Positions 9,429 through 18,300 of a stretch of DNA of 64,000 bases are shown here, piece after piece (position 1 is the first letter of the stretch; the number at the start of each line of letters is the position of its first letter). The stretch spans positions 133,431 through 197,430 of the forward strand of contig CAJULM010000001.1 of assembly GCA_910587285.1 (NCBI GenBank). Reading direction: 5' to 3'. The position numbers and the translations under genes are program-made. The notes below the pieces were generated by a model that was given only the letters and a program-made list of their open reading frames with translations, did no database searches and was not told the origin of the DNA. The stretch comes from an uncultured Oscillospiraceae bacterium. Lineage in GTDB: Bacteria > Bacillota > Clostridia > Oscillospirales > Oscillospiraceae.

Positions 9429-10262
9429 TCACCCCTTCAGCCCGCTGGTGGCGATACCCTGGACAAACTGCTTCTGGAAGATGAGGAACACGATGACCAC
9501 CGGGATAAGGGACACGACGGAGGCCGCCATTATCAGGCCGTACTCGGTGGAGTACTGGCCCATGAACATCCGGATACCTAACTGCACCGTCTTCAGCTCG
9601 GTGCTGTTCAGATAGATCATGGGACCCATGAAGTCGTTCCAGTTGCTCACAAAGGTGAAGATCACCAGGGTGGCGATGGACGGCCCCATCTGGGGCAGGA
9701 CGATCTTGCGGTAAATGCCGTATTCGCTGAGTCCGTCGATGCGGGCGGCCTCCAGAAGCTCATTTGGTATCCCCATGCAGAACTGACGCAGGAGGAACAC
9801 GCCGAAGGCGTCAAAGGAGTGGAGCAGAATCAGCACGGCGTGGGTGTCCACCATGTGAAATACGTTGTTCATCATGGTGTACTGGGGCAGCATATACACC
9901 TGCCAGGGTACGGCGATGGTGGCCACGTAGATCAGGAACAGCAGGTTGCGGCCTTTAAACTGGCACTTGGCGAAGCCATAGGCGGCGAAGGAGCAGGTAA
10001 ACACCTGAATCAAGGTGGTGATGATGGTAATCTTGAAGGTGTTAAAGGTAAAGCGCAGCATGGGCACCTGGTCCCAAATGCGCTGGTAGTTACTCCAGGC
10101 CGGGTCACTGGGAATCCACTCGATGGGGATGCGGAACACGTCCTTGTCCAGCTTCAGCGACGCGCTGAGCATCCACACCAGGGGAAGCAGCGTAATCAAG
10201 CAAATCAGGATGAGAACCGCATACAGAAGCACTTTTCTCCATGTGGGTATTTTGTTCAGCAT
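9429..10262 (-). CDS. Carbohydrate ABC transporter permease, CUT1 MalG type
   Basis: 277-aa inner-membrane permease with about six transmembrane segments. The conserved EAA loop is seen as NELLEAARIDGLSEYGIYRKIVLP, the site that contacts the ATPase. It is the second permease of a binding-protein-dependent sugar importer, next to the MalF-type permease (16 bp away) and the lipoprotein binding protein. No ATPase gene is present, as is common for CUT1 importers that share an MsmK/UgpC-type ATPase encoded elsewhere. Probable cargo: uronate-containing oligosaccharides for the adjacent lyase and GH88. Confidence 0.93.
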   Translation of the reverse strand: MLNKIPTWRKVLLYAVLILICLITLLPLVWMLSASLKLDKDVFRIPIEWIPSDPAWSNYQRIWDQVPMLRFTFNTFKITIITTLIQVFTCSFAAYGFAKCQFKGRNLLFLIYVATIAVPWQVYMLPQYTMMNNVFHMVDTHAVLILLHSFDAFGVFLLRQFCMGIPNELLEAARIDGLSEYGIYRKIVLPQMGPSIATLVIFTFVSNWNDFMGPMIYLNSTELKTVQLGIRMFMGQYSTEYGLIMAASVVSLIPVVIVFLIFQKQFVQGIATSGLKG

Positions 10263-10278
10263 AAGGCTCCCTCCTCAA

Positions 10279-11205
10279 TCATTCCGAGAATTTCTTTTCC
10301 AGCCGGAACTGGAACAGGGTAATCACCGCCACGATGGCAAACAGCACCATGGCCGCCGCGCTGGCCCGGCCATAGTCCCAGGAGATAAAGGACTGGTTGT
10401 AAATATACTGGGACAGCAGGGTGGTGGCCGTGCCCGGCCCGCCTTCGGTGAGGGCGTAGATCAGGTCGAAGGACTTGAAGCTGTTGATGGTGAGCATCAT
10501 CACCACGAAGAAGGTGGCGTTGCGCAGCAGGGGCCACTTGATGTGCCAGAACCGCTGCCAGGCGTTGGCCCCGTCAATCATCCCGGCCTCCACCAGAGAG
10601 GTGGGCACATCCTGGAGAGCCGCCAGGTAAATAATCATGTAATAGCCCATATTCTTCCAGATGTTCACGATAATCACCCCGGGCAGCGCCCATTGGGTGG
10701 TGGCGAACCACCCGGGCACATCCGTGACGCCGAAGAACCGAAGAATTTCGTTGATCAGACCCATGTCCTTTTGGAACAGCATCTGCCACACAGCGGCCAC
10801 CGCCACCACCGAGGCCACATAGGGGAAGAAAATGGCGGTACGGAAAATACCGATGCCCTTCAGCTTTTGGTTGATGAGCACCGCCAGCCCCAGAGAGAGC
10901 AGCATGGTGACGCCCACGGAGAACACGGTGAAAATCAGGGTCTTCCAAACCGCCTGCTGGAACACCTTGTGGGTAAAGATGTACTTAAAATTCTCCAGCC
11001 CCACAAACTCCATGGGGTTGAAGCCGTCCCACTTGTTAAAGCACAGCAGCAGGGCAAACAGGATTGGAATCAGGTTCAGCACAAAAAAGCCAATGAAGTT
11101 GGGAGTAATGAAGGACAGGCCCATCAGCGTCCGCCGCTGCCTCAGGGTCATGCCGCCCTTGGGCGCAGGCGGAGACTTTCGGCCCGCCTTTTCCTTAACC
11201 GCCAT
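10279..11205 (-). CDS. Carbohydrate ABC transporter permease, CUT1 MalF type
   Basis: 308-aa inner-membrane permease with six predicted helices. The N-terminal half has the typical FITPNFIGFFVLNLIPI helix; the EAA loop reads SLVEAGMIDGANAWQRFWHIKWPLL. Strong AAAGGAGG ribosome-binding site. Partner of the MalG-type permease immediately downstream and of the solute-binding lipoprotein upstream, from which it is separated by a hairpin. Confidence 0.93.
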   Translation of the reverse strand: MAVKEKAGRKSPPAPKGGMTLRQRRTLMGLSFITPNFIGFFVLNLIPILFALLLCFNKWDGFNPMEFVGLENFKYIFTHKVFQQAVWKTLIFTVFSVGVTMLLSLGLAVLINQKLKGIGIFRTAIFFPYVASVVAVAAVWQMLFQKDMGLINEILRFFGVTDVPGWFATTQWALPGVIIVNIWKNMGYYMIIYLAALQDVPTSLVEAGMIDGANAWQRFWHIKWPLLRNATFFVVMMLTINSFKSFDLIYALTEGGPGTATTLLSQYIYNQSFISWDYGRASAAAMVLFAIVAVITLFQFRLEKKFSE

Positions 11206-11234
11206 CTGTTTTTCCTCCTTTTCCGGAATGTGGA

Positions 11235-11262
11235 AAGGGGCAGGACCAGCGTCCTGCCCCTT
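11235..11262 (-). terminator. Intercistronic hairpin after solute-binding protein gene
   Basis: Perfect 11-bp stem (AAGGGGCAGGA / TCCTGCCCCTT) with a 6-nt loop and no long U-tract, between the binding-protein gene and the permeases. Such hairpins often stabilise the upstream message or give partial termination so that more binding protein than permease is made. Confidence 0.55.
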
Positions 11263-11283
11263 AGAATCACAGCTTGTTCAGAA

Positions 11284-12630
11284 TTAGCCCTGAATGGATT
11301 TGGACTGCTCGCCCATGTCGGCCAGGCCTTCGTCAACGCTCACTTCGCCCAGCATGATGAGGCTGTGCACCTCGCCTAGCATCTGATTGACCTCGGATAC
11401 CTTGTCGGCGATGGGACGGTCCCGGCAGATATTCTTCACTGCAAGGGCCTCCAGCGCACCCTCGGGATAGCCGTCCACCCCGGCGATTACCTTCAGGGTG
11501 GCGTCGTCCAGCAGGGCAGGCACGCCGCCGTGGCTGGCCACAATGGCCGCGCCCTCAGAGCCACAGACGAACTTCACGAACTCCCAGGCCAAATCCTGGT
11601 TGGGGCTGGCGGAGTTGACGGCGATGGGCGTGGTGGCGCCCACCACGTAGCCGGCCTCCACATTTTCGGGATGGGGCAGGGTGGCGATACCCCAGTTGAC
11701 GGAGCTCTCACCCTTGTTAATCTTATCGATCATGGTGGCGGCAAACCAAGTGCCCATGGGCATCATGGCCACGGAGCCGTCGGAGAACACGCCGCTGTAA
11801 TGGAGGTTCGCGGTCTTCACGGTGCCGTAATCCATGCAGGTCTTGTCGTCGTTCTGCATCCGCAGAACCATCTCATAGTAGGGTTTGAAGAAGCTGTAGT
11901 CGGTGTCCATGATGGTGTGCTCCCCATCCTGAACGCCCCAGTTCTCCACGCAGGCCTGCCAAGTGTGGAAGAATGCGCCGTACTTCTTGTCCACGCCCTC
12001 GCCCATAGTCACCTTCTTGGCCAGCTCCTCGAACTCGGCCCAGGTCATGTCGTTGGAGGGGTACTCCACGCCGGCGGCGTCAAAGATGTCCTTGTTGTAA
12101 AACAGCACGTAGTAGTCGGTGCGGAAGGGCATACCAATCTGCTTGCCGTCGATGTTGAAGTCCTCGGCCTGGCCGTTGTAAATGCCCAGATCCAAGCCGT
12201 CCCGTGTGATGTAGGAGCTCATGTCGGCCATCTGTCCCCGCTTGGCGATGGGATAGATGGTGTCGGCATCCTTAACCCAGAACACGTCCACATCGCTGCC
12301 ACCGTTGAGCATAACGGACAGCTTGGTGCCGTAGTCGGCGGAGGGGATGTCGATGGGCTCGATGGTGACGCCGGGGTTGGCGTCCTTAAAAGCATCGATC
12401 ACGGAGGCAAAAATGGGGTCGGCCGTCATATCCCACATGGCCACCTTCAGCGTGCCGGTGAGTTCGGCGGGCTCGGCGGGCTGGCTGGGCGCTTCGCTCT
12501 GCTCGGCCGGGGGATTGCTTGCGGGGGCGGGGGTACTGGTGGGATTGGGGGCGCCGCCGGTGCAGCCGGCCAGCAGGCTTAGGCACATCGCGCCCGCCAG
12601 GGCAAGAGACAACACTTTTTTCAAATTCAT
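11284..12630 (-). CDS. Sugar ABC transporter solute-binding lipoprotein
   Basis: 448-aa extracellular solute-binding protein (family 1). Lipoprotein signal peptide with lipobox LAGC, Cys23 acylated, followed by a Pro/Ser/Thr-rich linker. ATG 12630 is chosen over an in-frame GTG nine bases upstream because GAGGAG is correctly spaced for it. The mature part shows the family pattern (VDVFWVKDADTIYPIAKRG, GVFSDGSVAMMPMGTWF). First gene of the importer and hydrolase operon and divergent from the YesM-like sensor, so probably induced when that system senses the substrate. Anchored outside the membrane. Confidence 0.92.
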   Translation of the reverse strand: MNLKKVLSLALAGAMCLSLLAGCTGGAPNPTSTPAPASNPPAEQSEAPSQPAEPAELTGTLKVAMWDMTADPIFASVIDAFKDANPGVTIEPIDIPSADYGTKLSVMLNGGSDVDVFWVKDADTIYPIAKRGQMADMSSYITRDGLDLGIYNGQAEDFNIDGKQIGMPFRTDYYVLFYNKDIFDAAGVEYPSNDMTWAEFEELAKKVTMGEGVDKKYGAFFHTWQACVENWGVQDGEHTIMDTDYSFFKPYYEMVLRMQNDDKTCMDYGTVKTANLHYSGVFSDGSVAMMPMGTWFAATMIDKINKGESSVNWGIATLPHPENVEAGYVVGATTPIAVNSASPNQDLAWEFVKFVCGSEGAAIVASHGGVPALLDDATLKVIAGVDGYPEGALEALAVKNICRDRPIADKVSEVNQMLGEVHSLIMLGEVSVDEGLADMGEQSKSIQG

Positions 12631-12688
12631 TGTTTCCACTCCTCATTACAATTTTGATCTTCAATCTTCAACCGGTGTTCCTGTTTAT

Positions 12689-12717
12689 ATTTTAGCCGGC
12701 GGCCCGCAAGGTGTAAA
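12689..12717 (-). promoter_or_regulatory. Promoter of the ABC/GH88 operon
   Basis: Minus-strand TTTACA (12712-12717), 17-bp spacer and TAAAAT (12689-12694), upstream of the solute-binding protein gene. Confidence 0.6.
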
Positions 12718-12811
12718 AGGCCAAAACTACACAAAGCTATTACGAATCTTGCCATCTCCATCCCCAGAAGCTGAAAAATTCTCGAAAGTATTAAAATCCT
12801 ACAATGGTGGA

Positions 12812-12841
12812 TTGCGTGACCCCCAGGGAATGCGGTATACT
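12812..12841 (+). promoter_or_regulatory. Promoter of the sensor kinase/regulator operon
   Basis: TTGCGT (12812-12817), 18-bp spacer and TATACT (12836-12841), 43 bp before the kinase start. Divergent from the ABC operon promoter in the same 250-bp intergenic region. Confidence 0.6.
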
Positions 12842-12883
12842 TTAACCACCGTGAGATCATCACTGCATGAGGAGGCGGGCCGT

Positions 12884-14638
12884 ATGAGGAGAAAGCGCTA
12901 CTGGGGCATCCGTACCAAAATCATTTTGTATACTGTGCTGTGCGTGGTAGCCGTAGGGCTTGCCAGCAGCCTGTACCTCTATCAATATATGCAGAGGATT
13001 ATCTCCGATAAGATAACCCAGATTGACGACCTGAACGCAGGGACGATTGCCGCCCGGCTGAACGACTGTCTGTCACAGGCGCATACCCTCCAAACCTATT
13101 GCGGCAACTCCGGCCGGGTCATCGACGCTCTGAACCAAATCCCCGGCACGCCCAGGGCAACGGCCGCCGCCCTCAAGGCCCAGAACGCCATCAACGTCTA
13201 TCTGCGCACCTCCTCCATCGACAGCTACATCAACCGCCTGGTGGTGTTTAACGAGGACGGCATATATGTCAGCGCCGTTACCGCCTATGAGGGCGGTCTG
13301 CGGGATCTGTCCAACCTGCTCTGCTCGGAGCAGTTCCAGGCCTGGAAGCAGGGCGGGCAGTCCGGCTCATGGCGGCTGTCCCCCTCCCTAACCCCTCACA
13401 GAGCCGACTGCCTGGCGCTGTTCTCCCCGGTATACGGCTACGCCTCCAACCAGCTGGGCTATATCTACATTGAACTGAGCTGCAACATCGTCACCGACGT
13501 GCTGGCCCCCTACAATGATTTGAACCTCTTTTTTGTCCAGACGGCGGCGGCAGACCGGCTCACCACCGCCAGAGCCGCCCCGCTTGTGGACGCCCTTTCC
13601 CCTCAGGCCGCCCAGGGCGACGAATTTGAGTACGCCGGCGTGACCTATTCCCTGCAAAACCACCCGCTGCACACCGGGGGGCTGGTGCTGTCCAGCTGCG
13701 TCAATCAGACCCAGCTCCAGGCCGCCAACCACGACATCCTATTCTCCGCAGTGACCGTGATTTTGATGATTGTGCTCATCGCAATTTTTGTACTCATTCT
13801 GCTCACCCACTATATCACCACCCCCATCCGCCGCATCACCGAGAAAATCAACCGCATCGCCATGAACGACTACTCCTTTGACCCGGAGCTGGAAAAGCCC
13901 CGCAGCGAGATGGGAGAGATCGGCGCGCGGCTCAACGAGCTGGGGCTGGGCTTCCAACAGCTTTTGTCCGAAACCATTGCGCTACACGATGAGCGGGCCA
14001 AAATCGAGATGGACCTGCTCCAGTCCCAGGTGAACCCCCACTTTCTCTACAACACCCTGAATTCCGTGCAATGGATGGCGGTGGTGCAGAAGAACATCGG
14101 CATCGAGAAAATGGTGAAAAGCCTGGTGAACCTGCTGCGAAACATCAGCAAAGGCGTGTCGGACAAAATCACTCTGACGGAGGAGCTGGCCCTGCTGGAC
14201 GATTACGTCAGCATCCAATCCATCCGCTACATGGGCGCCTTTGAGTACCACTGCCAGGTACCGGAGGCGCTGCAGCGGTACCAAATTATCAAATTCACCC
14301 TTCAGCCCTTGGTGGAAAACGCCATCTTCCACGGTGTAGCACCCAAAGCTTCCTTGGGCGTCATCACGGTGGACGCCTTCGAGGAGGCGGACTTCCTGGT
14401 GCTCACCATCACCGACAATGGCGTGGGCATGACAGCGGAGCAGGCCGCCGCCGTGCTCCAATCCCGGGACGGGGCGGATAAATCCTCCATGACGGGCATC
14501 GGCCTGGGTAATGTGAACCGGCGGCTGAAGCTGGCCTACGGCAAGGGAGCCGGGCTGACCATCGACAGCACGCCGGGCGAATACATAAGGGTATCTGTGA
14601 GAATCGGCAAGGAAATCAACGCTCCCGGCGAAGGATAG
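12884..14638 (+). CDS. Sensor histidine kinase, YesM family
   Basis: 584-aa membrane kinase. ATG 12884 is preceded by AGGAGG at 12870-12875; the frame is open far upstream, but that part is antisense to the solute-binding gene. Layout: transmembrane helix near residues 10-32, extracellular sensor region to about 285, second helix (VTVILMIVLIAIFVLILLTHYI), HAMP, and a His_kinase/HATPase module with the phospho-His in QSQVNPHFLYNTLNSVQW near residue 386. N box LVENAIFHG and G box ITDNGVGM are present. Co-transcribed with the AraC-type regulator 10 bp downstream. This pair typically controls the adjacent polysaccharide importer genes. Confidence 0.92.
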   Translation: MRRKRYWGIRTKIILYTVLCVVAVGLASSLYLYQYMQRIISDKITQIDDLNAGTIAARLNDCLSQAHTLQTYCGNSGRVIDALNQIPGTPRATAAALKAQNAINVYLRTSSIDSYINRLVVFNEDGIYVSAVTAYEGGLRDLSNLLCSEQFQAWKQGGQSGSWRLSPSLTPHRADCLALFSPVYGYASNQLGYIYIELSCNIVTDVLAPYNDLNLFFVQTAAADRLTTARAAPLVDALSPQAAQGDEFEYAGVTYSLQNHPLHTGGLVLSSCVNQTQLQAANHDILFSAVTVILMIVLIAIFVLILLTHYITTPIRRITEKINRIAMNDYSFDPELEKPRSEMGEIGARLNELGLGFQQLLSETIALHDERAKIEMDLLQSQVNPHFLYNTLNSVQWMAVVQKNIGIEKMVKSLVNLLRNISKGVSDKITLTEELALLDDYVSIQSIRYMGAFEYHCQVPEALQRYQIIKFTLQPLVENAIFHGVAPKASLGVITVDAFEEADFLVLTITDNGVGMTAEQAAAVLQSRDGADKSSMTGIGLGNVNRRLKLAYGKGAGLTIDSTPGEYIRVSVRIGKEINAPGEG

Positions 14639-14648
14639 GAGGTAGCTT

Positions 14649-15908
14649 ATGTACCGCGTCTTATTGGCCGATGATGAGCCCATCATCTTGTCCGGCTTAC
14701 AGTCCATGCTCAGCTGGGACCGGCTGGGCTGCGCCATATGCGGCGCCGCGCGCAACGGACAGCAGGCGCTGGAGCTGGCGGAAACCCACCGCCCCGATAT
14801 CGTAATCTGCGACATCAATATGCCCCTGCTCACCGGGCTGGAGCTGCTGGAGGTCTGCGCCCAGCGGTATCCGGAAATGGTGTTTGTCATGCTCACCAAC
14901 CACCAGGATTTCCACATGGCCCAGCAATCCCTTCGAAATCGCGCGGTGGACTACCTGCTGAAAATTGACCTGGACGAAGAGAAGCTGGCCCACGCTCTCC
15001 GGCGGGCCATGGATGAGTGTGAAAAGCGCCGCAGGCTCTGCGCAGGCGCTCCCTCCTCTGGGCAGGGCGACAGCCCCGCGGAGGCCGCCGCTCGCCATGC
15101 CGCTCGCCTTCTCTCCCCCGAGGGCGGATATGAGGCGGAACGGGCCATTGCCGCCTTGGAGGAGCTGGGGGCGGCCCGCCGCTGCGCTGCCGTCCTGCTG
15201 GTGATGGACCCCTCCGCCATCCACAACATCGGCTCCTTTACCCAAGAGGAGCGTCAACGCCTGTTCAGCTTTCATCGGAACCTGGCCCTGGACGCGGCGC
15301 AAAAAGTGTTTCAGGGCCTTGGCTTCACCCCGCTGCCCCCCGGCTCGGGCGGCGCCACGGTGTTTTTCCTCTGGGGGCTGGAGGACGCCACGCCCATTGC
15401 CCAGTTCCAGGCCCGGCTGTCCGCCGCCTTCCGGGACATCTCTCAGATGAGGCTGAGCGTACTGTCCACCGGGGTGCTTTCCGGGCCGGAGCTGATGGAT
15501 TTGCGCCCCCAGGTGGAGCTGCTCCGGCGAGAGCACGCCCTCTCCCCCCGGCCCTTTTTGACCTGGTCACAGTCCATTGGCAAGGCGGACTACGTGGCCG
15601 CCGCCAGACAGTATGTGGATTCCCACATTCTGGAGCGGGTTTTGGTGCAGGACGCCGCGGCCGCCATCGGCATCACCCCCAACTACCTCTCCAGCCTCTT
15701 TAAGCGCCAGCTGGGGCAAAACTTTATGGACTACGTCAACGCCACCAAGGTAAAATACGCCTGCGCCCTGCTCCGGGACGGAAAGCATATGGTGTACGAG
15801 GTGTCCCATATCCTGGGCTACGACAACGCCTATTATTTCACCAAAGTATTTAAGCGATATATGAAGATGACGCCCAAGGAGTACCAGGCGGGTTCTACCC
15901 GAGGATAG
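14649..15908 (+). CDS. Response regulator, AraC-type output (YesN family)
   Basis: 419-aa regulator: CheY-like receiver at residues 1-120 with phospho-acceptor Asp55 in VICDINMP and acidic pocket D8/D9; a variable middle region; two helix-turn-helix motifs of the AraC type at the C-terminus (AAAIGITPNYLSSLFKRQ and VSHILGYDNAYYFTKVFK, ending MTPKEY). Partner of the YesM-like kinase, with AGGAGG overlapping the kinase stop. Likely activator of the divergent ABC/GH88 operon and perhaps the lyase gene. A repeat-type terminator follows. Confidence 0.93.
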   Translation: MYRVLLADDEPIILSGLQSMLSWDRLGCAICGAARNGQQALELAETHRPDIVICDINMPLLTGLELLEVCAQRYPEMVFVMLTNHQDFHMAQQSLRNRAVDYLLKIDLDEEKLAHALRRAMDECEKRRRLCAGAPSSGQGDSPAEAAARHAARLLSPEGGYEAERAIAALEELGAARRCAAVLLVMDPSAIHNIGSFTQEERQRLFSFHRNLALDAAQKVFQGLGFTPLPPGSGGATVFFLWGLEDATPIAQFQARLSAAFRDISQMRLSVLSTGVLSGPELMDLRPQVELLRREHALSPRPFLTWSQSIGKADYVAAARQYVDSHILERVLVQDAAAAIGITPNYLSSLFKRQLGQNFMDYVNATKVKYACALLRDGKHMVYEVSHILGYDNAYYFTKVFKRYMKMTPKEYQAGSTRG

Positions 15909-15967
15909 GGAATCCCGGATTCATACGTCCGCCTAATGAGCCTCCCCCAGCACAAAAAGCGGCTAAA

Positions 15968-16005
15968 AGCACCGGGCAGGGAGGCCAAACCTCCTGCCCG
16001 GTGCT
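15968..16005. terminator. Terminator, copy A of dispersed GCACCGGGCAGG repeat
   Basis: Strong hairpin AGCACCGGGCAGG(G)AGG / CCTCCTGCCCGGTGCT with a 5-nt loop. The conserved unit includes the tail to about 16036 (TCTAA...ACATTTCCCTGTG). Related copies occur at 32430-32467 and 60155-60192. It lies between the regulator gene and the convergent VOC gene. Confidence 0.85.
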
Positions 16006-16047
16006 CTCTAAAGCTTTTCAGACATTTCCCTGTGCGGGCCGGCTCCG

Positions 16048-16371
16048 TCACGCCTCCTGGTATAATTCCAGAATCGCGCCGTCCTTCCAAACAAAAGCCA
16101 GCCGGTCGCCTTTTTCGTTGGCCTCCATGGGGCCGCAGATTACACTGTCCGCGTCGGCGACGTACTTCTCCAGGTCGTCCACCTTGTAGGCCACGTGGGG
16201 GTGGCGGTGAATCTCCTCCGGGAAGGGGGTGCCCTCCTCAAATTTCAAGTACTCGATTTTGTAGTCGTAGTCGTCTACGCAGCTCACCCAGAACTTGGCC
16301 CCCTCGTTGTAGACCATATTGGGCTTGCGGTTGGTAATGGGAATCCCGATGTGCATATACTCAGCGGACAT
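16048..16371 (-). CDS. VOC (glyoxalase/bleomycin-resistance) superfamily protein
   Basis: 107-aa single-domain vicinal-oxygen-chelate fold protein: HIGIPI at the start, HPHVAYKVDDLEKYV in the middle and ILELYQE at the end, with His and Glu residues placed to bind a metal. Last gene of a minus-strand operon with an LsrF-like aldolase, DhaK and DhaL, so it may isomerise, epimerise or hydrate a sugar-derived keto intermediate. The exact reaction is unknown. Strong AAAGGAGG site. Confidence 0.75.
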   Translation of the reverse strand: MSAEYMHIGIPITNRKPNMVYNEGAKFWVSCVDDYDYKIEYLKFEEGTPFPEEIHRHPHVAYKVDDLEKYVADADSVICGPMEANEKGDRLAFVWKDGAILELYQEA

Positions 16372-16389
16372 ACTTTTTCCTCCTTTTGC

Positions 16390-17274
16390 TTACCGCTGGT
16401 TTTTCACTTCCTGATAGACCTCGTAGGCCTGAGCCGGGGTATAGCCCTCATGCACCACCTTGCCGATGGCTTGGGCCATACCCGCGGGAGAGTCGGACTG
16501 GAAGATGTTCCGGCCCATGTCCACCCCGTGCGCCCCCTCCTGGATCGCCCGGTAGGCCATCTCCAGGGCCTCCGGCTCCGGCAGCTTCTTGCCGCCCGCA
16601 ATGACGATGGGCACGGGGCAGGCCGCCGCCACCCGCTCGAAGCCGTCGCAGTAGTAGCTCTTGACCACATTGGCCCCGTTCTCCGCCAGTACCCGGGTGG
16701 CCAACAGGAAGAACTTCTCCGTGCGCTCCATCTCCTTTCCCACGGCCACCACCCCCAGGGTGGGGATGCCGTACCGGCTCCCCGCGTCGGCAGTCCGGGC
16801 CAGAAGCTCCAGGGAGCGGCTCTCGCCGGGAGAACCGATGAAGGTCTGCACCGCCATACAGTCGGCGTTCATCTCAATGGCGCTGTCGATGCCGCAGGCG
16901 ATGCCGCCGCCGTTGGACATATCATCGTAGAGAACTGTGGAATCGTAGGTCACCCGGACGCATTTCGCCGCCGGAACGACGGGGGAAATGCAGGAGCGAA
17001 TAACTCCCCGGGTGCCCATGAGCACGTTTACATAGGGTATGAGGGGCGGGATCACCAAGTCGATACGCTCCAGCCCGGCGGTGGGTCCCATGATGTATCC
17101 GTGATCAAAGGCCAGCATAACGGTGTTGCCCGACTGGGGACGGAACATCCGGGCCAACCGGTTCTTCATTCCCCAGGCGCAGTGGGCGTTCCCCTTGACA
17201 TAAAAGCCCTCCTGGGGGGCGGGCACGTCCAGATGGTAGTCGTGGGCCGCCTTGTTGCCGATGTTGTCAGCCAT
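16390..17274 (-). CDS. LsrF-like class I aldolase / 3-hydroxy-5-phosphonooxypentane-2,4-dione thiolase family
   Basis: 294-aa DeoC/LacD-fold enzyme closely following the LsrF pattern: VMLAFDHGYIMGP, MGTRGVIRS, the Schiff-base Lys205 in NVVKSYYCDGFERV, and the C-terminal phosphate-binding IAGGKKLPEPEALEM and GVDMGRNIFQS. LsrF itself transfers an acetyl group from phosphorylated AI-2 product to CoA; relatives are plain aldolases. No LsrB/ACD transporter or LsrK is nearby, and the kinase partner is a DhaK/DhaL pair, so an aldolase acting on a phosphorylated ketose seems more likely than AI-2 degradation. Start overlaps the AAGGAGTAA end of dhaK. Confidence 0.85.
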   Translation of the reverse strand: MADNIGNKAAHDYHLDVPAPQEGFYVKGNAHCAWGMKNRLARMFRPQSGNTVMLAFDHGYIMGPTAGLERIDLVIPPLIPYVNVLMGTRGVIRSCISPVVPAAKCVRVTYDSTVLYDDMSNGGGIACGIDSAIEMNADCMAVQTFIGSPGESRSLELLARTADAGSRYGIPTLGVVAVGKEMERTEKFFLLATRVLAENGANVVKSYYCDGFERVAAACPVPIVIAGGKKLPEPEALEMAYRAIQEGAHGVDMGRNIFQSDSPAGMAQAIGKVVHEGYTPAQAYEVYQEVKNQR

Positions 17275-17277
17275 AGC

Positions 17278-18276
17278 TTACTCCTTGCTGTAGGCGGGGG
17301 TATGGCAGGGGGTGTTCCACAGGCGGATGAACTCCTCGTCCCACTTGGCGATGTTCATCTGGAAGCCGCCCGCCTCCTGCACGGTGAGAATCTCGCCCAC
17401 CATACTGGCCACCACATCCACGCCCTTGGCCTTCAGAAACTCCACGGTATCCTTAAACAGCACCAGCATCTCCATCATGGTGGTGGCGCCGCAGCCGTTG
17501 ATCATGACGAACGCCTTGTCCCCCGCCGCCAGCTCCAGCTTTTTGGACAGAGCGTCCGCCACGGTGGCCACGGTGTCCTTGGCGGACATCATGGCCACCC
17601 GGATGCCGCCGCCCTCGCCGTGCTGGCCCGCGCCGATTTCCATCAGGTCGGTCTCGCCCAGGTCGCCAAAGGACATACCGTTCTGAGGGTGGGTGGCGTC
17701 GGTGGACTTGACGGTGACGGAGGCCATGCTGTCGGCATAGCGCTGGGCGATGGCGGCCACCTCGTCCAGACTTTTGCCCTCCCGGGCCGCCGCCGCCGCG
17801 ATGTGGTACAGGGCCACCGCCCCGGCAAGCCCCCGCTTGTTGTCCTCACCGTTGGGGTCATACTGAATCTCCTCGCCAGTGACCACCTGGCGCACGTTGA
17901 GCCCCGCCTTCTGCGCCAGCTTCATGGCCTGCTTGCCCGCCAGCTGGTCGCCGGCGTAGTTCAGGGTGAGCAGCAGCACGCCGTGGCCCTTGTCCGCCAG
18001 CTTCATGGCGTCGAATACCAGCTGGCCGTTGGGGGCGGCGAAGATGTCGCCTACCGCCTGAACGTCCAACATACCCTTGCCCACAAATCCAGCCTGAGCG
18101 GGCTCATGGCCGGAGCCGCCGTAGGTGACGATCGTAACTCGGTCAGCGTTGGCCAGGTCCTTACTGATGACCAGGTGGCCGTCCACGTCCAGAATATCGG
18201 GCCAGGCCAGCCCCAGGCCGACGAGCTCCTCGTCAGTGATGGTCTCGGGAGCATTGATAAATTTCTTCATTTTCAT
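17278..18276 (-). CDS. dhaK: Dihydroxyacetone kinase, DhaK subunit
   Basis: 332-aa ketose-binding subunit. The substrate is held covalently as a hemiaminal by His219 in GAGQHGEGG; the GGSGHEP loop with His57 and Asp110 in LNYAGD are the other active-site residues. It works with DhaL, encoded 24 bp upstream. No DhaM phosphotransfer subunit is visible, so either DhaM lies elsewhere or the pair uses ATP. DhaK/DhaL-type enzymes with other ketose substrates (for example erythrulose) are known, and the LsrF-like aldolase and VOC protein in the operon suggest a substrate other than dihydroxyacetone. Cytoplasmic. Confidence 0.9.
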   Translation of the reverse strand: MKMKKFINAPETITDEELVGLGLAWPDILDVDGHLVISKDLANADRVTIVTYGGSGHEPAQAGFVGKGMLDVQAVGDIFAAPNGQLVFDAMKLADKGHGVLLLTLNYAGDQLAGKQAMKLAQKAGLNVRQVVTGEEIQYDPNGEDNKRGLAGAVALYHIAAAAAREGKSLDEVAAIAQRYADSMASVTVKSTDATHPQNGMSFGDLGETDLMEIGAGQHGEGGGIRVAMMSAKDTVATVADALSKKLELAAGDKAFVMINGCGATTMMEMLVLFKDTVEFLKAKGVDVVASMVGEILTVQEAGGFQMNIAKWDEEFIRLWNTPCHTPAYSKE

Positions 18277-18300
18277 GGAACATACCTCTCCTTCAAAATT

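Noticed and set aside
12347..12883. N-terminal extension of the YesM-like kinase
   Set aside because: The frame is open upstream, but it is antisense to the solute-binding protein gene and crosses both promoters; ATG 12884 has the proper ribosome-binding site.
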